Origin: Massilia sp. TS11
Lineage (GTDB): Bacteria > Pseudomonadota > Gammaproteobacteria > Burkholderiales > Burkholderiaceae_D
Assembly (NCBI RefSeq): GCF_022012445.1
Contig: NZ_JAKLTS010000006.1
Span: forward strand, 62,001-126,000
Length of the DNA stretch: 64,000 nucleotides
Direction: 5' to 3'
A model generated the notes under the pieces. It made no database searches. It saw only the letters and a program-made list of their open reading frames with translations, and was not told the DNA's origin. The translations under genes and the position numbers were made by a program. Positions 1 through 7,819 of this stretch are shown here, in pieces. Within the stretch, counting starts at the first letter, position 1. Each line of letters opens with the position of its first letter.

Positions 1-381
1 TATGCCGGCCATGGCGGCAGCTGGAAGGCCTGGCTGAACGGCTATGGCAGCGCGCACACCGACACCCTGTACCAGAGCCTGACCCTGCCGGCCACGGCCA
101 GCAAGCTCACGCTGAGCTTCTGGCTGCGCGTCGATTCGGCCGAGACCACGACGACGACGGCCTACGACACGCTCAAGGTCCAGCTGCGCAACAGCAGCAA
201 TAGCGTGCTGGCGACCCTGGGCACCTATTCCAACCTGAACAAGGGCAGCAGCTACGTGCAGAAGAGCTTCGACCTGAGCGCCTACAAGGGCCAGAGCCTG
301 CGCCTGTACTTTGAAGGGGTGGAAGGATCGAGCGTGGCGACCTCCTTCCTGATCGACGACGTCAGCGTGCTGGCCCAGTAA
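1..381 (+). CDS. C-terminal part of a secreted protein (beta-sandwich domain)
   Basis: The reading frame is open from the first base and ends with TAA at 379-381, so only the last 126 residues are present. They read as a beta-sandwich module with a WLNGYGSAHTDTLYQ segment, a TFWLR-like strand (LSFWLRVD), a Thr-rich loop (ETTTTTAYD) and a final FLIDDVSVLAQ strand. Modules of this kind commonly sit at the C-terminus of secreted serine or S53-type peptidases in betaproteobacteria and myxobacteria, where they are thought to help surface binding or secretion. The catalytic part lies outside the window, so the enzyme class cannot be named. Confidence 0.6.
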   Translation, partial: YAGHGGSWKAWLNGYGSAHTDTLYQSLTLPATASKLTLSFWLRVDSAETTTTTAYDTLKVQLRNSSNSVLATLGTYSNLNKGSSYVQKSFDLSAYKGQSLRLYFEGVEGSSVATSFLIDDVSVLAQ

Positions 382-422
382 GGCCGGGCGGGTGCATCAG
401 GCTGGCCGCGCGCCCGCCTGTT

Positions 423-1142
423 TTATTTGTAGCGTGCGAGGATGGCGTCGATGCTGCCGTTGGCCACCAGCGCGGCGATGGCCGCGTCGAGCGCGTGCGG
501 CGTCAGGCTGCTGCTGCGCGCCAGCGCGCACTGGGCCTGAAAGCCTGGTAAGGCGAGGGCGGTCTTGAGGGCCAGGCCGGGGTGCTGGCGGCGCTGCCAG
601 TCGATCGCCATCTGTTCGATCACGGCGTAGCGCACGCGCCCGGCGGCCAGCTTGGCGAAGGAGCTGCTCATGTTCGGCGCGTCGTCGCGCACGAAGCGGC
701 TGCCCAGCGCCAGTTCGAGCTGCGGATAGACATAGCCGATCACGGTGCCGACCCGTTCATCGGCCAGCTGGCCGATCTGGCGCAGCGGCGGCGCGTCGGC
801 GCGGGCGATGATCAGGCCTTGGTTCGGCAGGAAGGGGCGCGACCAGTGAAAGTCGCCGCTGATCCAGAATGGACGCACATAGCAGACCAGATCGGCCTGG
901 CCGGACGCCAGCGCCAGGCCGACGCGTTTGGACGGGATGCTGAGGAAGCGGGCCTCGCGCCCGACGCGCTGGGCCAGGGCCTGGCCAAGGTCCTTGAGGA
1001 TGCCGGCCTGGAGTTCGCCGCGTTCGAACTGGGCGAGCGGCATTTCATGATTATTCGGGGCGAGGAAGACCAGCGCCGGCGCGGCATGGGCCGCCAGCGC
1101 GGCACACAGGGCGCAGAGGGCGCCGGCCAGTCGCAGTCGCAT
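423..1142 (-). CDS. Periplasmic solute-binding-like protein (family 3 / PBP2-like)
   Basis: The 239-residue product begins with a clear signal peptide (MRLRLAGALCALCAALAAHA, cleavage after AHA). The mature part has the two-lobe pattern of family 3 solute-binding proteins: a GILKDLGQALAQRVG segment early, GQADLVCYVRP mid-way, and GTVIGYVYPQLE at the start of the second lobe. Orphan members without ABC permeases are common in betaproteobacteria, and none is adjacent here, so the ligand and any transport role are unknown. The start at 1142 was chosen because it is the only ATG directly before the signal peptide. The gene is divergent from the M1 peptidase, with 69 bp between the starts. Confidence 0.72.
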   Translation of the reverse strand: MRLRLAGALCALCAALAAHAAPALVFLAPNNHEMPLAQFERGELQAGILKDLGQALAQRVGREARFLSIPSKRVGLALASGQADLVCYVRPFWISGDFHWSRPFLPNQGLIIARADAPPLRQIGQLADERVGTVIGYVYPQLELALGSRFVRDDAPNMSSSFAKLAAGRVRYAVIEQMAIDWQRRQHPGLALKTALALPGFQAQCALARSSSLTPHALDAAIAALVANGSIDAILARYK

Positions 1143-1211
1143 GTTCTGAATTCTACGCGTTTTGGGCGGCGCGGTGCTATGCTGCTGGCGCCTTGATGTC
1201 CGGAGCCCCCG

Positions 1212-3029
1212 ATGCGTATTGATGCCCTCATCCTGCTGGCCGCCGTGCTGGCCCTGCCTGCGCGGGCGGCCGACCCGCTCAGCTATGCCCACCCCGAGCA
1301 GGTGCAGACCACGGAGCTGGACCTGCGCCTGCGCGCCGACTTCGGCCAGCGCGTGTTGAGCGGGACGGCCGAACTGGGGCTGCGCTGGCGCGATCCGGGC
1401 GCGCGCCAGCTCGATCTGGACACGCGCGCCCTGCGCATCGCCAAGGTGGAGGCGCTGGGGCGCGACGGGCGCTGGCGGCGCGTGCCGTTCCGGCTCGGCC
1501 CGAGCGCCGGCGAGAAGGGTGCGCCGCTGCAGATCCGGCTGCGCGAGCAGGCGCCGCGCGTGCGCATCCACTACCGCACCTCGCCGCAGGCGGCCGCGCT
1601 GCAGTGGCTGCAGCCGGTGCAGACCCTGTCGGGCAAGCAGCCCTTCCTGTTCAGCCAGAATGAGCCGATCAATGCGCGCTCCTGGCTGCCAGTGCAGGAC
1701 ACGCCGAGCGTGCGCTTCCCCTACCGCGCCCATATCAGCGCGCCGCGCGGGCTGCGCGTGGTGATGAGCGCCGAGAACGATCCGCAGGCGCGCACCGACG
1801 GCGAATGGGACTTCCGCATGCCGCAGCCGGTGCCGGCCTATCTGGTGGCCCTGGCCATCGGCGAACTCGAGGTGCGCGAGCTGGGGCCGCGCACGGCCGT
1901 GTATGCGGAGCCGCAGCGGATCGCGGCGGCCGCCTACGAACTGGCCGACACCGAAAAGATGGTGGCCGCGGCCGAAGCCCTGTACGGCCCCTATCGCTGG
2001 GGGCGTTACGACATGCTGGTGCTGCCGCCCTCGTTCCCGATCGGCGGGATGGAGAACCCGCGCCTGACCTTCGTGACGCCGACCATGATCGCCGGCGACC
2101 GCAGTCTGAACGACCTGATTGCGCACGAACTGGCGCACAGCTGGAGCGGCAATCTGGTGACCAACGCCAGCTGGAAGCACTGGTGGCTGAACGAAGGTGT
2201 GACCGAGTACGTGACCGTGCGCGTGGTGGAAGCCCTGTACGGCGAGGCCTTCGCCACCATGACCCTGCAGCTCGAGCAGGAAGAGGCGCTGGCCTCGCTG
2301 GCGGCGCTGGCGCCGGCCAAGCAGGCCCTGGTCACGCACGATCCCGACACCGACCCCGCCACCTACACCGACGAGGAGCTCGCCTATCCGAAGGGCGCCT
2401 GGTTCCTGCGCACCATCGAGCAGCGCGTCGGGCGCGCGCGCTTCGACGCCTTCCTGCGCGAGTGGTTCGACAGCCGCGCCTTCCAGAGCGCGCGCACCGA
2501 GGACTTCCTCAGCTTTCTGCGCGCGCGCCTGCCGCAGGCCCTGAGCGAGGCCGAGATCGAGGCCTGGGTCTACGGTCCCGGCATCCCGGCCACGGCCCAG
2601 CGCGCCCATTCGGCTCGGCTCGATGCGCTCGACGCGCAGCGCCAGGCCTGGCTGGGCGGCGCAGCCCTGCAGGCGGACGGCTGGAGCGCGCTCGAATGGA
2701 TGAAGTTCCTGAATGACGTCGACGGCCAGGCCAGCGCCGACGCCCTGCGTGCGCTCGACGCGCGCTATCACCTGGCCGAGAGCGGCAACAAGGAGATCGC
2801 CTTCCGCTTCCTGCGCGCGGCCGTCAAGGCCGGGGTGCGCGAGGTGCGCGCGCCGCTGCGCGCGTTCCTGTTGACGGTGGGGCGCCAGAAGTTCGTGCTG
2901 CCCCTGTACAGCGCCCTGCAGCGCGACGCCGACGACCGCGCCTGGGCGCGCGCCGTGTATGCCGAGGCGCGCCCGCACTACCATCCGGTGACGCAGACCA
3001 GCGCCGATAAAATCATGAAAGGCCAATAG
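1212..3029 (+). CDS. Exported M1-family zinc metallopeptidase
   Basis: The 605-residue protein starts with a signal peptide (MRIDALILLAAVLALPARAADP) and should act in the periplasm or outside the cell. An M1 aminopeptidase core is visible: the substrate-anchoring GGMEN motif, then the zinc site HELAH at residues 305-309 and the third ligand Glu328 in WLNEGVTEY. The C-terminal third is an alpha-helical, LTA4-hydrolase-like region. All catalytic residues look intact, so it should remove N-terminal residues from peptides. It is followed after 2 bp by the serine hydrolase gene and is probably co-transcribed with it. The start ATG is placed directly at the signal peptide. Confidence 0.88.
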   Translation: MRIDALILLAAVLALPARAADPLSYAHPEQVQTTELDLRLRADFGQRVLSGTAELGLRWRDPGARQLDLDTRALRIAKVEALGRDGRWRRVPFRLGPSAGEKGAPLQIRLREQAPRVRIHYRTSPQAAALQWLQPVQTLSGKQPFLFSQNEPINARSWLPVQDTPSVRFPYRAHISAPRGLRVVMSAENDPQARTDGEWDFRMPQPVPAYLVALAIGELEVRELGPRTAVYAEPQRIAAAAYELADTEKMVAAAEALYGPYRWGRYDMLVLPPSFPIGGMENPRLTFVTPTMIAGDRSLNDLIAHELAHSWSGNLVTNASWKHWWLNEGVTEYVTVRVVEALYGEAFATMTLQLEQEEALASLAALAPAKQALVTHDPDTDPATYTDEELAYPKGAWFLRTIEQRVGRARFDAFLREWFDSRAFQSARTEDFLSFLRARLPQALSEAEIEAWVYGPGIPATAQRAHSARLDALDAQRQAWLGGAALQADGWSALEWMKFLNDVDGQASADALRALDARYHLAESGNKEIAFRFLRAAVKAGVREVRAPLRAFLLTVGRQKFVLPLYSALQRDADDRAWARAVYAEARPHYHPVTQTSADKIMKGQ

Positions 3030-3031
3030 CC

Positions 3032-4618
3032 ATGAAGACCCTGATCATCGCCCTGTGCCTGGCCGGCGCCGCCCTCAGCGGCGCGGCCCAGGACAAACCG
3101 CCCAGCGCCCTGGCCAGCGCGCCCGCTTTCGATCTGGCGGCCGACGTCGAGCGTGCGCGCCAGCGCTTCGATATCCCCGGCATCGCCATCGCCATCGTCA
3201 AGGACGGCCAGGTGGTGAGTGCCAGCGGCTTTGGCCAGCGCCGGCGCGGCGCGCCCGAGCCGGTCGACGGCGACACCCAGTTCGAAATCGCCTCCAACTC
3301 CAAGGCGTTTACGGCCGTGACCCTGGCCATGCTGGTCGACGAGGGCAAGCTGGCCTGGGACGATCCGGTCAGCCAGCACCTGCCCGACTTCCAGATGTGG
3401 GACCCGTATGTGACGCGCGAGATGACGATCCGCGATCTGCTCGTGCACCGCAGCGGCCTGGGGCTGGGCGCCGGTGATCTGATGTGGTGGCCGACCACCA
3501 CCTTCAGCACCGACGAGATCATCGCCCGCCTGCGCCAGGTGCGCCCGGCCACCAGTTTCCGCAGCCAGTACGCCTACGACAATCTGCTGTACATCGTGGC
3601 CGGCAAAATCATCGCCCGCAAGACCGGCCAGAGCTGGGGCGAGAGCGTGCGCGCGCGCATCCTGCAGCCGCTTGGCATGGATGGCACCACGGTCAGCCTG
3701 GACGAACAGGCCGGGCGCGCCAATGTGGCGGCCCCGCACAGCAAGATCGACGGCGTGAACGTGCCGGTCAAGCCGATGCCGGTGCCGAATGCGGTCGGCG
3801 CGGTCGGCATCAACAGCAGCGCGCGCGATCTGGCGCGCTGGCTGCAGCTGCTGCTCAACGAAGGGCAGCGCGAGGGCGGGGCGCGCCTGTACAGCGCACG
3901 CCAGGCGCGCGAGCTGTTCACGCTGGTGACGCCGATCCGCCCGAGCGAACCGCCGGCGGCGCTGGCGGCCACGCGCGCCAACTTCCTCGGTTACGGGCTG
4001 GGCTTCCAGCTGCGCGACTACAAGGGCCGCAAGCTGGCCTACCACGGCGGTGCGCTGCAGGGCTTCTACACGCGCGTGGTGCTGGTGCCCGAGGCGAAGC
4101 TCGGCTTCGCGATTCTGACCAATGCCGAAAACGCCAGCGTGCTCAATGCGTTGCAATACCGCCTGCTCGATCACTACCTGGGCGGCACCCAGAACGACTG
4201 GATCGGCGTGATGGCGCAGCAGGAGGCCGAGCAGCACGCCAAGGAGGAAAAGCGGCTGGCGGCAGCGGCGGCGCAGGCCAAGGGCGCGCAGTCACGTCCC
4301 TCGCTGGCGCTGGCGGCCTACGCCGGCACCTATGAGGATGCGTGGTACGGCAAGGTGGTGATCGCCGAAGAAGGCGGCAGCCTGGTGATGCGCTTCACGC
4401 GCACACCGGACCTGGTGGGCCGGCTCGAACACTACCAGTACGACAGCTTCATCGTGCGCTGGAAGGAGCGTAACTTCAATGCCGACGCCTACGTCAGCTT
4501 CGCGCTCGATCCGGATGGCGCGGTCGAACGGATCCGCATGAAGGCCGTCAGCAGCGAGACTGACTTCAGTTACGACTTCCACGACCTCGACCTGCGCCCG
4601 GTGAAGAAGAAGGACTAG
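3032..4618 (+). CDS. Exported serine hydrolase, beta-lactamase / class C PBP fold
   Basis: This 528-residue protein has a signal peptide (MKTLIIALCLAGAALSGAAQ). The Ser-x-x-Lys active site is SNSK at residues 88-91, followed by a Tyr-Asp-Asn motif (AYDNLLY) and the late HGG triad element (YHGGALQG) in place of KTG. A C-terminal DUF3471-like beta domain follows after a Lys/Ala-rich linker near residue 400. Family members include DD-peptidases, esterases and D-amino-acid peptidases, and the sequence does not decide between them. It lies 2 bp after the M1 peptidase. Its 3' end overlaps the convergent LysR gene by 53 bp. Confidence 0.85.
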   Translation: MKTLIIALCLAGAALSGAAQDKPPSALASAPAFDLAADVERARQRFDIPGIAIAIVKDGQVVSASGFGQRRRGAPEPVDGDTQFEIASNSKAFTAVTLAMLVDEGKLAWDDPVSQHLPDFQMWDPYVTREMTIRDLLVHRSGLGLGAGDLMWWPTTTFSTDEIIARLRQVRPATSFRSQYAYDNLLYIVAGKIIARKTGQSWGESVRARILQPLGMDGTTVSLDEQAGRANVAAPHSKIDGVNVPVKPMPVPNAVGAVGINSSARDLARWLQLLLNEGQREGGARLYSARQARELFTLVTPIRPSEPPAALAATRANFLGYGLGFQLRDYKGRKLAYHGGALQGFYTRVVLVPEAKLGFAILTNAENASVLNALQYRLLDHYLGGTQNDWIGVMAQQEAEQHAKEEKRLAAAAAQAKGAQSRPSLALAAYAGTYEDAWYGKVVIAEEGGSLVMRFTRTPDLVGRLEHYQYDSFIVRWKERNFNADAYVSFALDPDGAVERIRMKAVSSETDFSYDFHDLDLRPVKKKD

Positions 4619-5537
4619 GGACGGTCGGCGCGCCGTCCTGCTCCCAGTAGGGATGCTCGCCGAAGCGGGCGGCGAAATAGTCGATGAAGGCGCGCGTCTT
4701 GGGCGGCAGGAAGCTGCGGTGCAGGTAGACCGCCGAGATGTAGGAATCGTAGGCCACCTCCCAGTCGGCCAGCACCTGCACCAGGCTGCCCCCGCGCACC
4801 TGCTGGTAGACCGCCCAACTCGACTGCAGGGCGATGCCCAGGCCGGCCACGGCGGCGTCGCGCAGGGCCTCGCCATTATCGCTGCGAAAGCGCCCGCCCA
4901 CATCGAGCTTGACCACGCTGCCATCGCGCAGACGCATCGGCCACGGGTGGGCGCTGTCGAGCACCAGACACTGGTGGCCGAGCAGATCGTGCGGCGTGGC
5001 CGGGGTGCCGTGCGCCGCCAGATAGGCCGGCGCCGCCACCAGCAGCAGGCGGTTCTTGGCCAGCACCCGCGCCACCATGGCCGAATCGCGTAGCGGGCCG
5101 ATGCGCACCGCCACATCGATGCCGTTGGCGGCCATGTCGATGATCGTGTCGGACAGGCGCAGGTCGAGCCGGATCCCCGGGTACTGGGCGAGGAAATCGG
5201 CCAGCGCCGGCACGATGTGCTGGCGCCCGAACGAGACCGAGGCGGCCACGCGCAGCAGGCCCTGGGGCGCCTCGGCGCCGCGCCCGACCGCCGCTTCGGC
5301 CTGGGCGGCTGCATCGAGCAGCTGGGTGGCCTTGTCGAGGAAGGCTTCGCCATCCTGGGTCAGGGTCACGCTGCGCGTGGTCCGGTGCAGCAGGCGCGCG
5401 CCCAGGTGCTGCTCGAGCTGGGCGATGCGGGCGCTGGTGGCGGCCGGCGACAGGCCGAATTCGCGCCCCGCCTGGCCCAGCTTGCGGGTGGCGCAGACGC
5501 GCACGAACAGGGCGACATCGGTGAGATCGAGCTGCAT
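4566..5537 (-). CDS. LysR-family transcriptional regulator
   Basis: The 323-residue protein has an N-terminal winged helix-turn-helix (residues about 1-60, with LSPAATSARIAQLEQHLGARLLHRTTRSV) and a LysR substrate-binding domain (about 90-295). The C-terminal tail is Ser/Pro/Gly/Arg-rich and overlaps the convergent serine hydrolase gene, which may be late read-through sequence rather than a functional part. It is divergent from the quinone oxidoreductase gene with 102 bp between the starts. This is the usual arrangement for a LysR protein controlling the neighbouring oxidoreductase and itself. The inducer is unknown. Confidence 0.88.
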   Translation of the reverse strand: MQLDLTDVALFVRVCATRKLGQAGREFGLSPAATSARIAQLEQHLGARLLHRTTRSVTLTQDGEAFLDKATQLLDAAAQAEAAVGRGAEAPQGLLRVAASVSFGRQHIVPALADFLAQYPGIRLDLRLSDTIIDMAANGIDVAVRIGPLRDSAMVARVLAKNRLLLVAAPAYLAAHGTPATPHDLLGHQCLVLDSAHPWPMRLRDGSVVKLDVGGRFRSDNGEALRDAAVAGLGIALQSSWAVYQQVRGGSLVQVLADWEVAYDSYISAVYLHRSFLPPKTRAFIDYFAARFGEHPYWEQDGAPTVPSPSSSPGAGRGRGSRN

Positions 5538-5557
5538 TATTCGGCTCCGCAGAATAG

Positions 5558-5568
5558 TGATTCAATCA
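5558..5568. promoter_or_regulatory. Putative LysR operator in the divergent promoter region
   Basis: An 11-bp perfect palindrome, TGATTCAATCA, lies between the divergent LysR and oxidoreductase genes. Just beyond it are two direct ATTATC repeats near 5568-5583. The position fits a LysR recognition and activation site, but a clean T-N11-A box was not established. Confidence 0.35.
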
Positions 5569-5639
5569 TTATCCCAATTATCAAACAAATCTGCCGGGTG
5601 CAGAATGGCGTCTTCCTTCCCCTGTTCTGGAGTGTGCTG

Positions 5640-6626
5640 ATGAAAGCTGTTGCCCTGATCGAGAGCGCCCTGCGCGATGTGGACCTGCCCGAGCCCGTAC
5701 CCGGCCCGCGCGACCTGCTGGTCCAGGTCCATGCGGTGGGCGTTAATCCCGTGGACTACAAGGTGGCGCGCCAACCGAGCCCGCAGGCGCGTGTGCTCGG
5801 CTGGGATGCGGCCGGCGTGGTCAAGGCGGTCGGCGCCGAGGTCACCCTGTTCAAGGTCGGCGACCCGGTGTTCTATGCCGGAGCGATCGGCCGCGCCGGC
5901 GCCAATAGCGAGCTGCATGTGGTCGATGAGCGCATCGTCGGGCGCAAGCCGGCCAGCCTCGATTTCGCCCTGGCGGCGGCGCTGCCGCTGACCAGCATCA
6001 CGGCCTGGGAGGCCCTGTTCGACCGCCTCGGCATCGACCGCCACGGGGGCGACCGCGGCCGCCGCCTGCTGGTCGTCGGCGGCGCCGGCGGGGTCGGCTC
6101 GATCGCGATCCAGCTCGGCGCGCACGTGGCCGGACTCGAGGTGATCGCCACCGCCTCGCGCCCCGAATCGGCGGCCTGGGTGCGCGGTCTCGGCGCACGC
6201 CAGGTGATCAACCATGCGCGCGACATGGCCGGCCAGCTGGCCGCGCTCGGCATCGACGGCGTCGACTTCATCCTGTGCACGGCCGACATCGCCGAGCACT
6301 GGGAAGCCCTGACCACGATGATCGCGCCGCAGGGCCGCATCGCCAGCATCACGCGCGCCGAGCGTCCGCTCGACGTCGATCTGCTGTTCGGCAAGGCCGC
6401 CAGCCTGCACATGGAGCTGATGTTCACGCGGCCGAATTTCCAGACCGCCGACATGCAGGCCCAGCATGCGCTGCTGAATACTGTGTCCGAGCTGATCGAC
6501 CAGGGCGTGCTGCGCGGGACCGCCGCCGAGGTGGGCGGGCCGATCAATGCGGCCAATCTGAGCGCGGCCCATGCGGCCCTGGCCGGGCGCCGCACGATCG
6601 GCAAAATTGTGCTCAGCGGATTCTGA
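5640..6626 (+). CDS. Zinc-type alcohol dehydrogenase-like / quinone oxidoreductase (MDR superfamily)
   Basis: The 328-residue protein belongs to the medium-chain dehydrogenase/reductase superfamily. It has an N-terminal GroES-like fold (GVNPVDYKVARQPSP) and a Rossmann NAD(P)H site GGAGGVGSIAIQLG near residues 150-163. The zinc-ligand cysteines of true alcohol dehydrogenases are not evident, so an NADPH-dependent quinone or enone reductase is more likely. The ATG at 5640 was chosen because GGAG lies 7 bp upstream and the conserved N-terminus (MKAVALIES) begins there. The divergent LysR gene probably regulates it. Confidence 0.85.
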   Translation: MKAVALIESALRDVDLPEPVPGPRDLLVQVHAVGVNPVDYKVARQPSPQARVLGWDAAGVVKAVGAEVTLFKVGDPVFYAGAIGRAGANSELHVVDERIVGRKPASLDFALAAALPLTSITAWEALFDRLGIDRHGGDRGRRLLVVGGAGGVGSIAIQLGAHVAGLEVIATASRPESAAWVRGLGARQVINHARDMAGQLAALGIDGVDFILCTADIAEHWEALTTMIAPQGRIASITRAERPLDVDLLFGKAASLHMELMFTRPNFQTADMQAQHALLNTVSELIDQGVLRGTAAEVGGPINAANLSAAHAALAGRRTIGKIVLSGF

Positions 6627-6675
6627 TAATTTTTGGCATCATGGGACGCGTTGCCGCTAATCCAAGGAGGAGAGT

Positions 6676-7524
6676 ATGTCGCGTCCCATTCTCAGCGCCG
6701 TGCTGGCGCTGGCCTGCCTGCCGGCCCTGGCCCAGACCGATTTTTCCAAGGTCCAGATCAAGACCGTGCCGATCACCGCCAACAGCTGGATGCTGGTCGG
6801 CGCCGGCGGCAATATCGGCGTGTTTGCCGGGCCCGACGGCGTGTTCCTGATCGACGACCAGTATGCGCCGCTGTCGGCCAAGATCAAGGCCGCCGTGGCC
6901 GCCCTGTCCGACAAGCCGATCCGTTTCATCCTCAACACCCACGTGCACGGCGACCACACGGGCGGGAATAGCGATTTCGCGCGCGACGGCGCCACCATCG
7001 TGGCCCACGAGAACGTGCGCCAGCGCCTGCTGGCCAAGCCCGACACGGCGGCCGCCGCGCCGGTGCTGAGCTTCAGCCAGGACCTCGATTTCCACCTCAA
7101 TGGCGACACCCTGGCCGTGCGCCACGTGGCCCCGGCCCATACCGACGGCGACAGCGTGGTCTGGTTCAAGCGCGCGAATGTGGTGCACATGGGCGACCTG
7201 TTCTTCAACGGCCTGTATCCCTTCATCGACACCAGTGTCGGCGGCCGGCCGGACGGCGTGCTGGCCGCGGTCGATGCCGTGCTGGCCCAGTGCGACGAGC
7301 AGACCCGCATCATCCCCGGCCACGGCCCGCTGGCCAGCAAGGCCGACCTGGCGGCCTACCGCGACATGCTGGCCACCATCCTCGGCCGCGTGAAAGCCCT
7401 GCGCGGCCAGCCGCTGGCCGCCGTCCTGGCCGCCAAGCCGACCGCCGACTACGACGCCAAATGGGGCAACGGCTTCATGAAGCCCGCCGCCTTCACCGAA
7501 TCCCTCTGGAAAGCCTACCAATAA
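6676..7524 (+). CDS. Exported metallo-beta-lactamase-fold hydrolase
   Basis: The 282-residue protein has a signal peptide (MSRPILSAVLALACLPALAQ) and the metal-binding motif HVHGDHTGG (HxHxDH) near residue 94, followed by later ligands in VAPAHTDGD and IIPGHGPL. The set resembles the exported QuinoproteinRelay/class B-like lactonase branch. The substrate cannot be read from the sequence; a carbapenemase role should not be assumed. A strong Shine-Dalgarno (AAGGAGGAG) lies just upstream of the ATG. Its TAA stop falls inside the first copy of a 22-bp tandem repeat. Confidence 0.85.
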   Translation: MSRPILSAVLALACLPALAQTDFSKVQIKTVPITANSWMLVGAGGNIGVFAGPDGVFLIDDQYAPLSAKIKAAVAALSDKPIRFILNTHVHGDHTGGNSDFARDGATIVAHENVRQRLLAKPDTAAAAPVLSFSQDLDFHLNGDTLAVRHVAPAHTDGDSVVWFKRANVVHMGDLFFNGLYPFIDTSVGGRPDGVLAAVDAVLAQCDEQTRIIPGHGPLASKADLAAYRDMLATILGRVKALRGQPLAAVLAAKPTADYDAKWGNGFMKPAAFTESLWKAYQ

Positions 7525-7563
7525 GGAACGGTGTCAGGTCCAATAAGGAACGGTGTCAGGTCC
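7520..7563. repeat. Two exact tandem copies of a 22-bp repeat
   Basis: Bases 7520-7541 and 7542-7563 are identical, each reading AATAAGGAACGGTGTCAGGT plus CC. The first copy contains the stop codon of the upstream gene; the second copy forms the start of the left arm of the long inverted repeat that follows. Confidence 0.95.
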
Positions 7564-7638
7564 GGCAATCGGACATCGGGGAACTTTTCGCCACGCGAAA
7601 AGTTCCCCGATGTCCGATTGCCGGACCTGACACCGTTC
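7548..7638. repeat. Perfect 44-bp inverted repeat with 3-nt loop (REP/MITE-like hairpin)
   Basis: The left arm 7548-7591 and right arm 7595-7638 are exact reverse complements, separated by CAC. The core contains CGGTGTCAGGTCC. There is no T-run on either side, so it is not a classical intrinsic terminator, although such a hairpin would stabilise the 3' end of the upstream mRNA or hinder read-through into the tldD operon. It resembles extragenic palindromic elements dispersed in Oxalobacteraceae genomes; that family assignment is from memory. No transposase is nearby. Confidence 0.9.
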
Positions 7639-7650
7639 AGTAAAGACGGA

Positions 7651-7700
7651 GTGTCCGGTTTATGCATATAAAGTGTCCGCTGCTGGCCTGGAGCGGACAC
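7651..7700. promoter_or_regulatory. TGTCCGC half-site cluster, putative enhancer for an NtrC-type activator
   Basis: The segment holds TGTCCGG at 7652-7658 and a 9-bp inverted repeat GTGTCCGCT (7673-7681) / AGCGGACAC (7692-7700). The same TGTCCGC half-site is clustered upstream of the exporter operon at 29549-29596. Relative to the start predicted from the sigma-54-like promoter at 7733-7748, the sites lie at about -60 to -108, a normal enhancer distance. Confidence 0.5.
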
Positions 7701-7732
7701 ATGCGTATTCAGGAAAACAACGACTTCCAGGA

Positions 7733-7748
7733 CGGCGCTGTTTTTGCG
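7733..7748 (+). promoter_or_regulatory. Putative sigma-54 promoter of the TldD/E-MoxR operon
   Basis: CGGCGC-N5-TTGCG keeps the invariant GG (-24) and GC (-12) with exactly 10 bases between them. It departs from TGGCAC-N5-TTGCA at the first and fifth bases of the -24 box and at the last base of the -12 box. It lies about 70 bp before the tldD start and downstream of TGTCCGC half-sites. Confidence 0.45.
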
Positions 7749-7819
7749 TAGAGTTTTTGCCATTTTGCTGCTATGTTTTTGCAGCGAAATTTTTCCGCAT
7801 TCATTCTCCGGAGACCTCC

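Noticed and set aside
423..3026. An 867-residue open frame on the minus strand across the M1 peptidase gene
   Set aside because: It is low-complexity Arg/Ala/Gly read-through opposite a high-GC gene; only its last 239 codons form a real protein with a signal peptide.
6676..7524. The metallo-beta-lactamase-fold gene as a resistance gene
   Set aside because: The HxHxDH motif occurs in many hydrolases, and nothing specific to class B3 carbapenemases was established.
7673..7819. N-terminal extension of the first TldD to 7673
   Set aside because: The upstream residues cover promoter-like and repeat sequence, while ATG 7820 begins the Tat motif and has a ribosome site; copy 2 also starts at the Tat motif.
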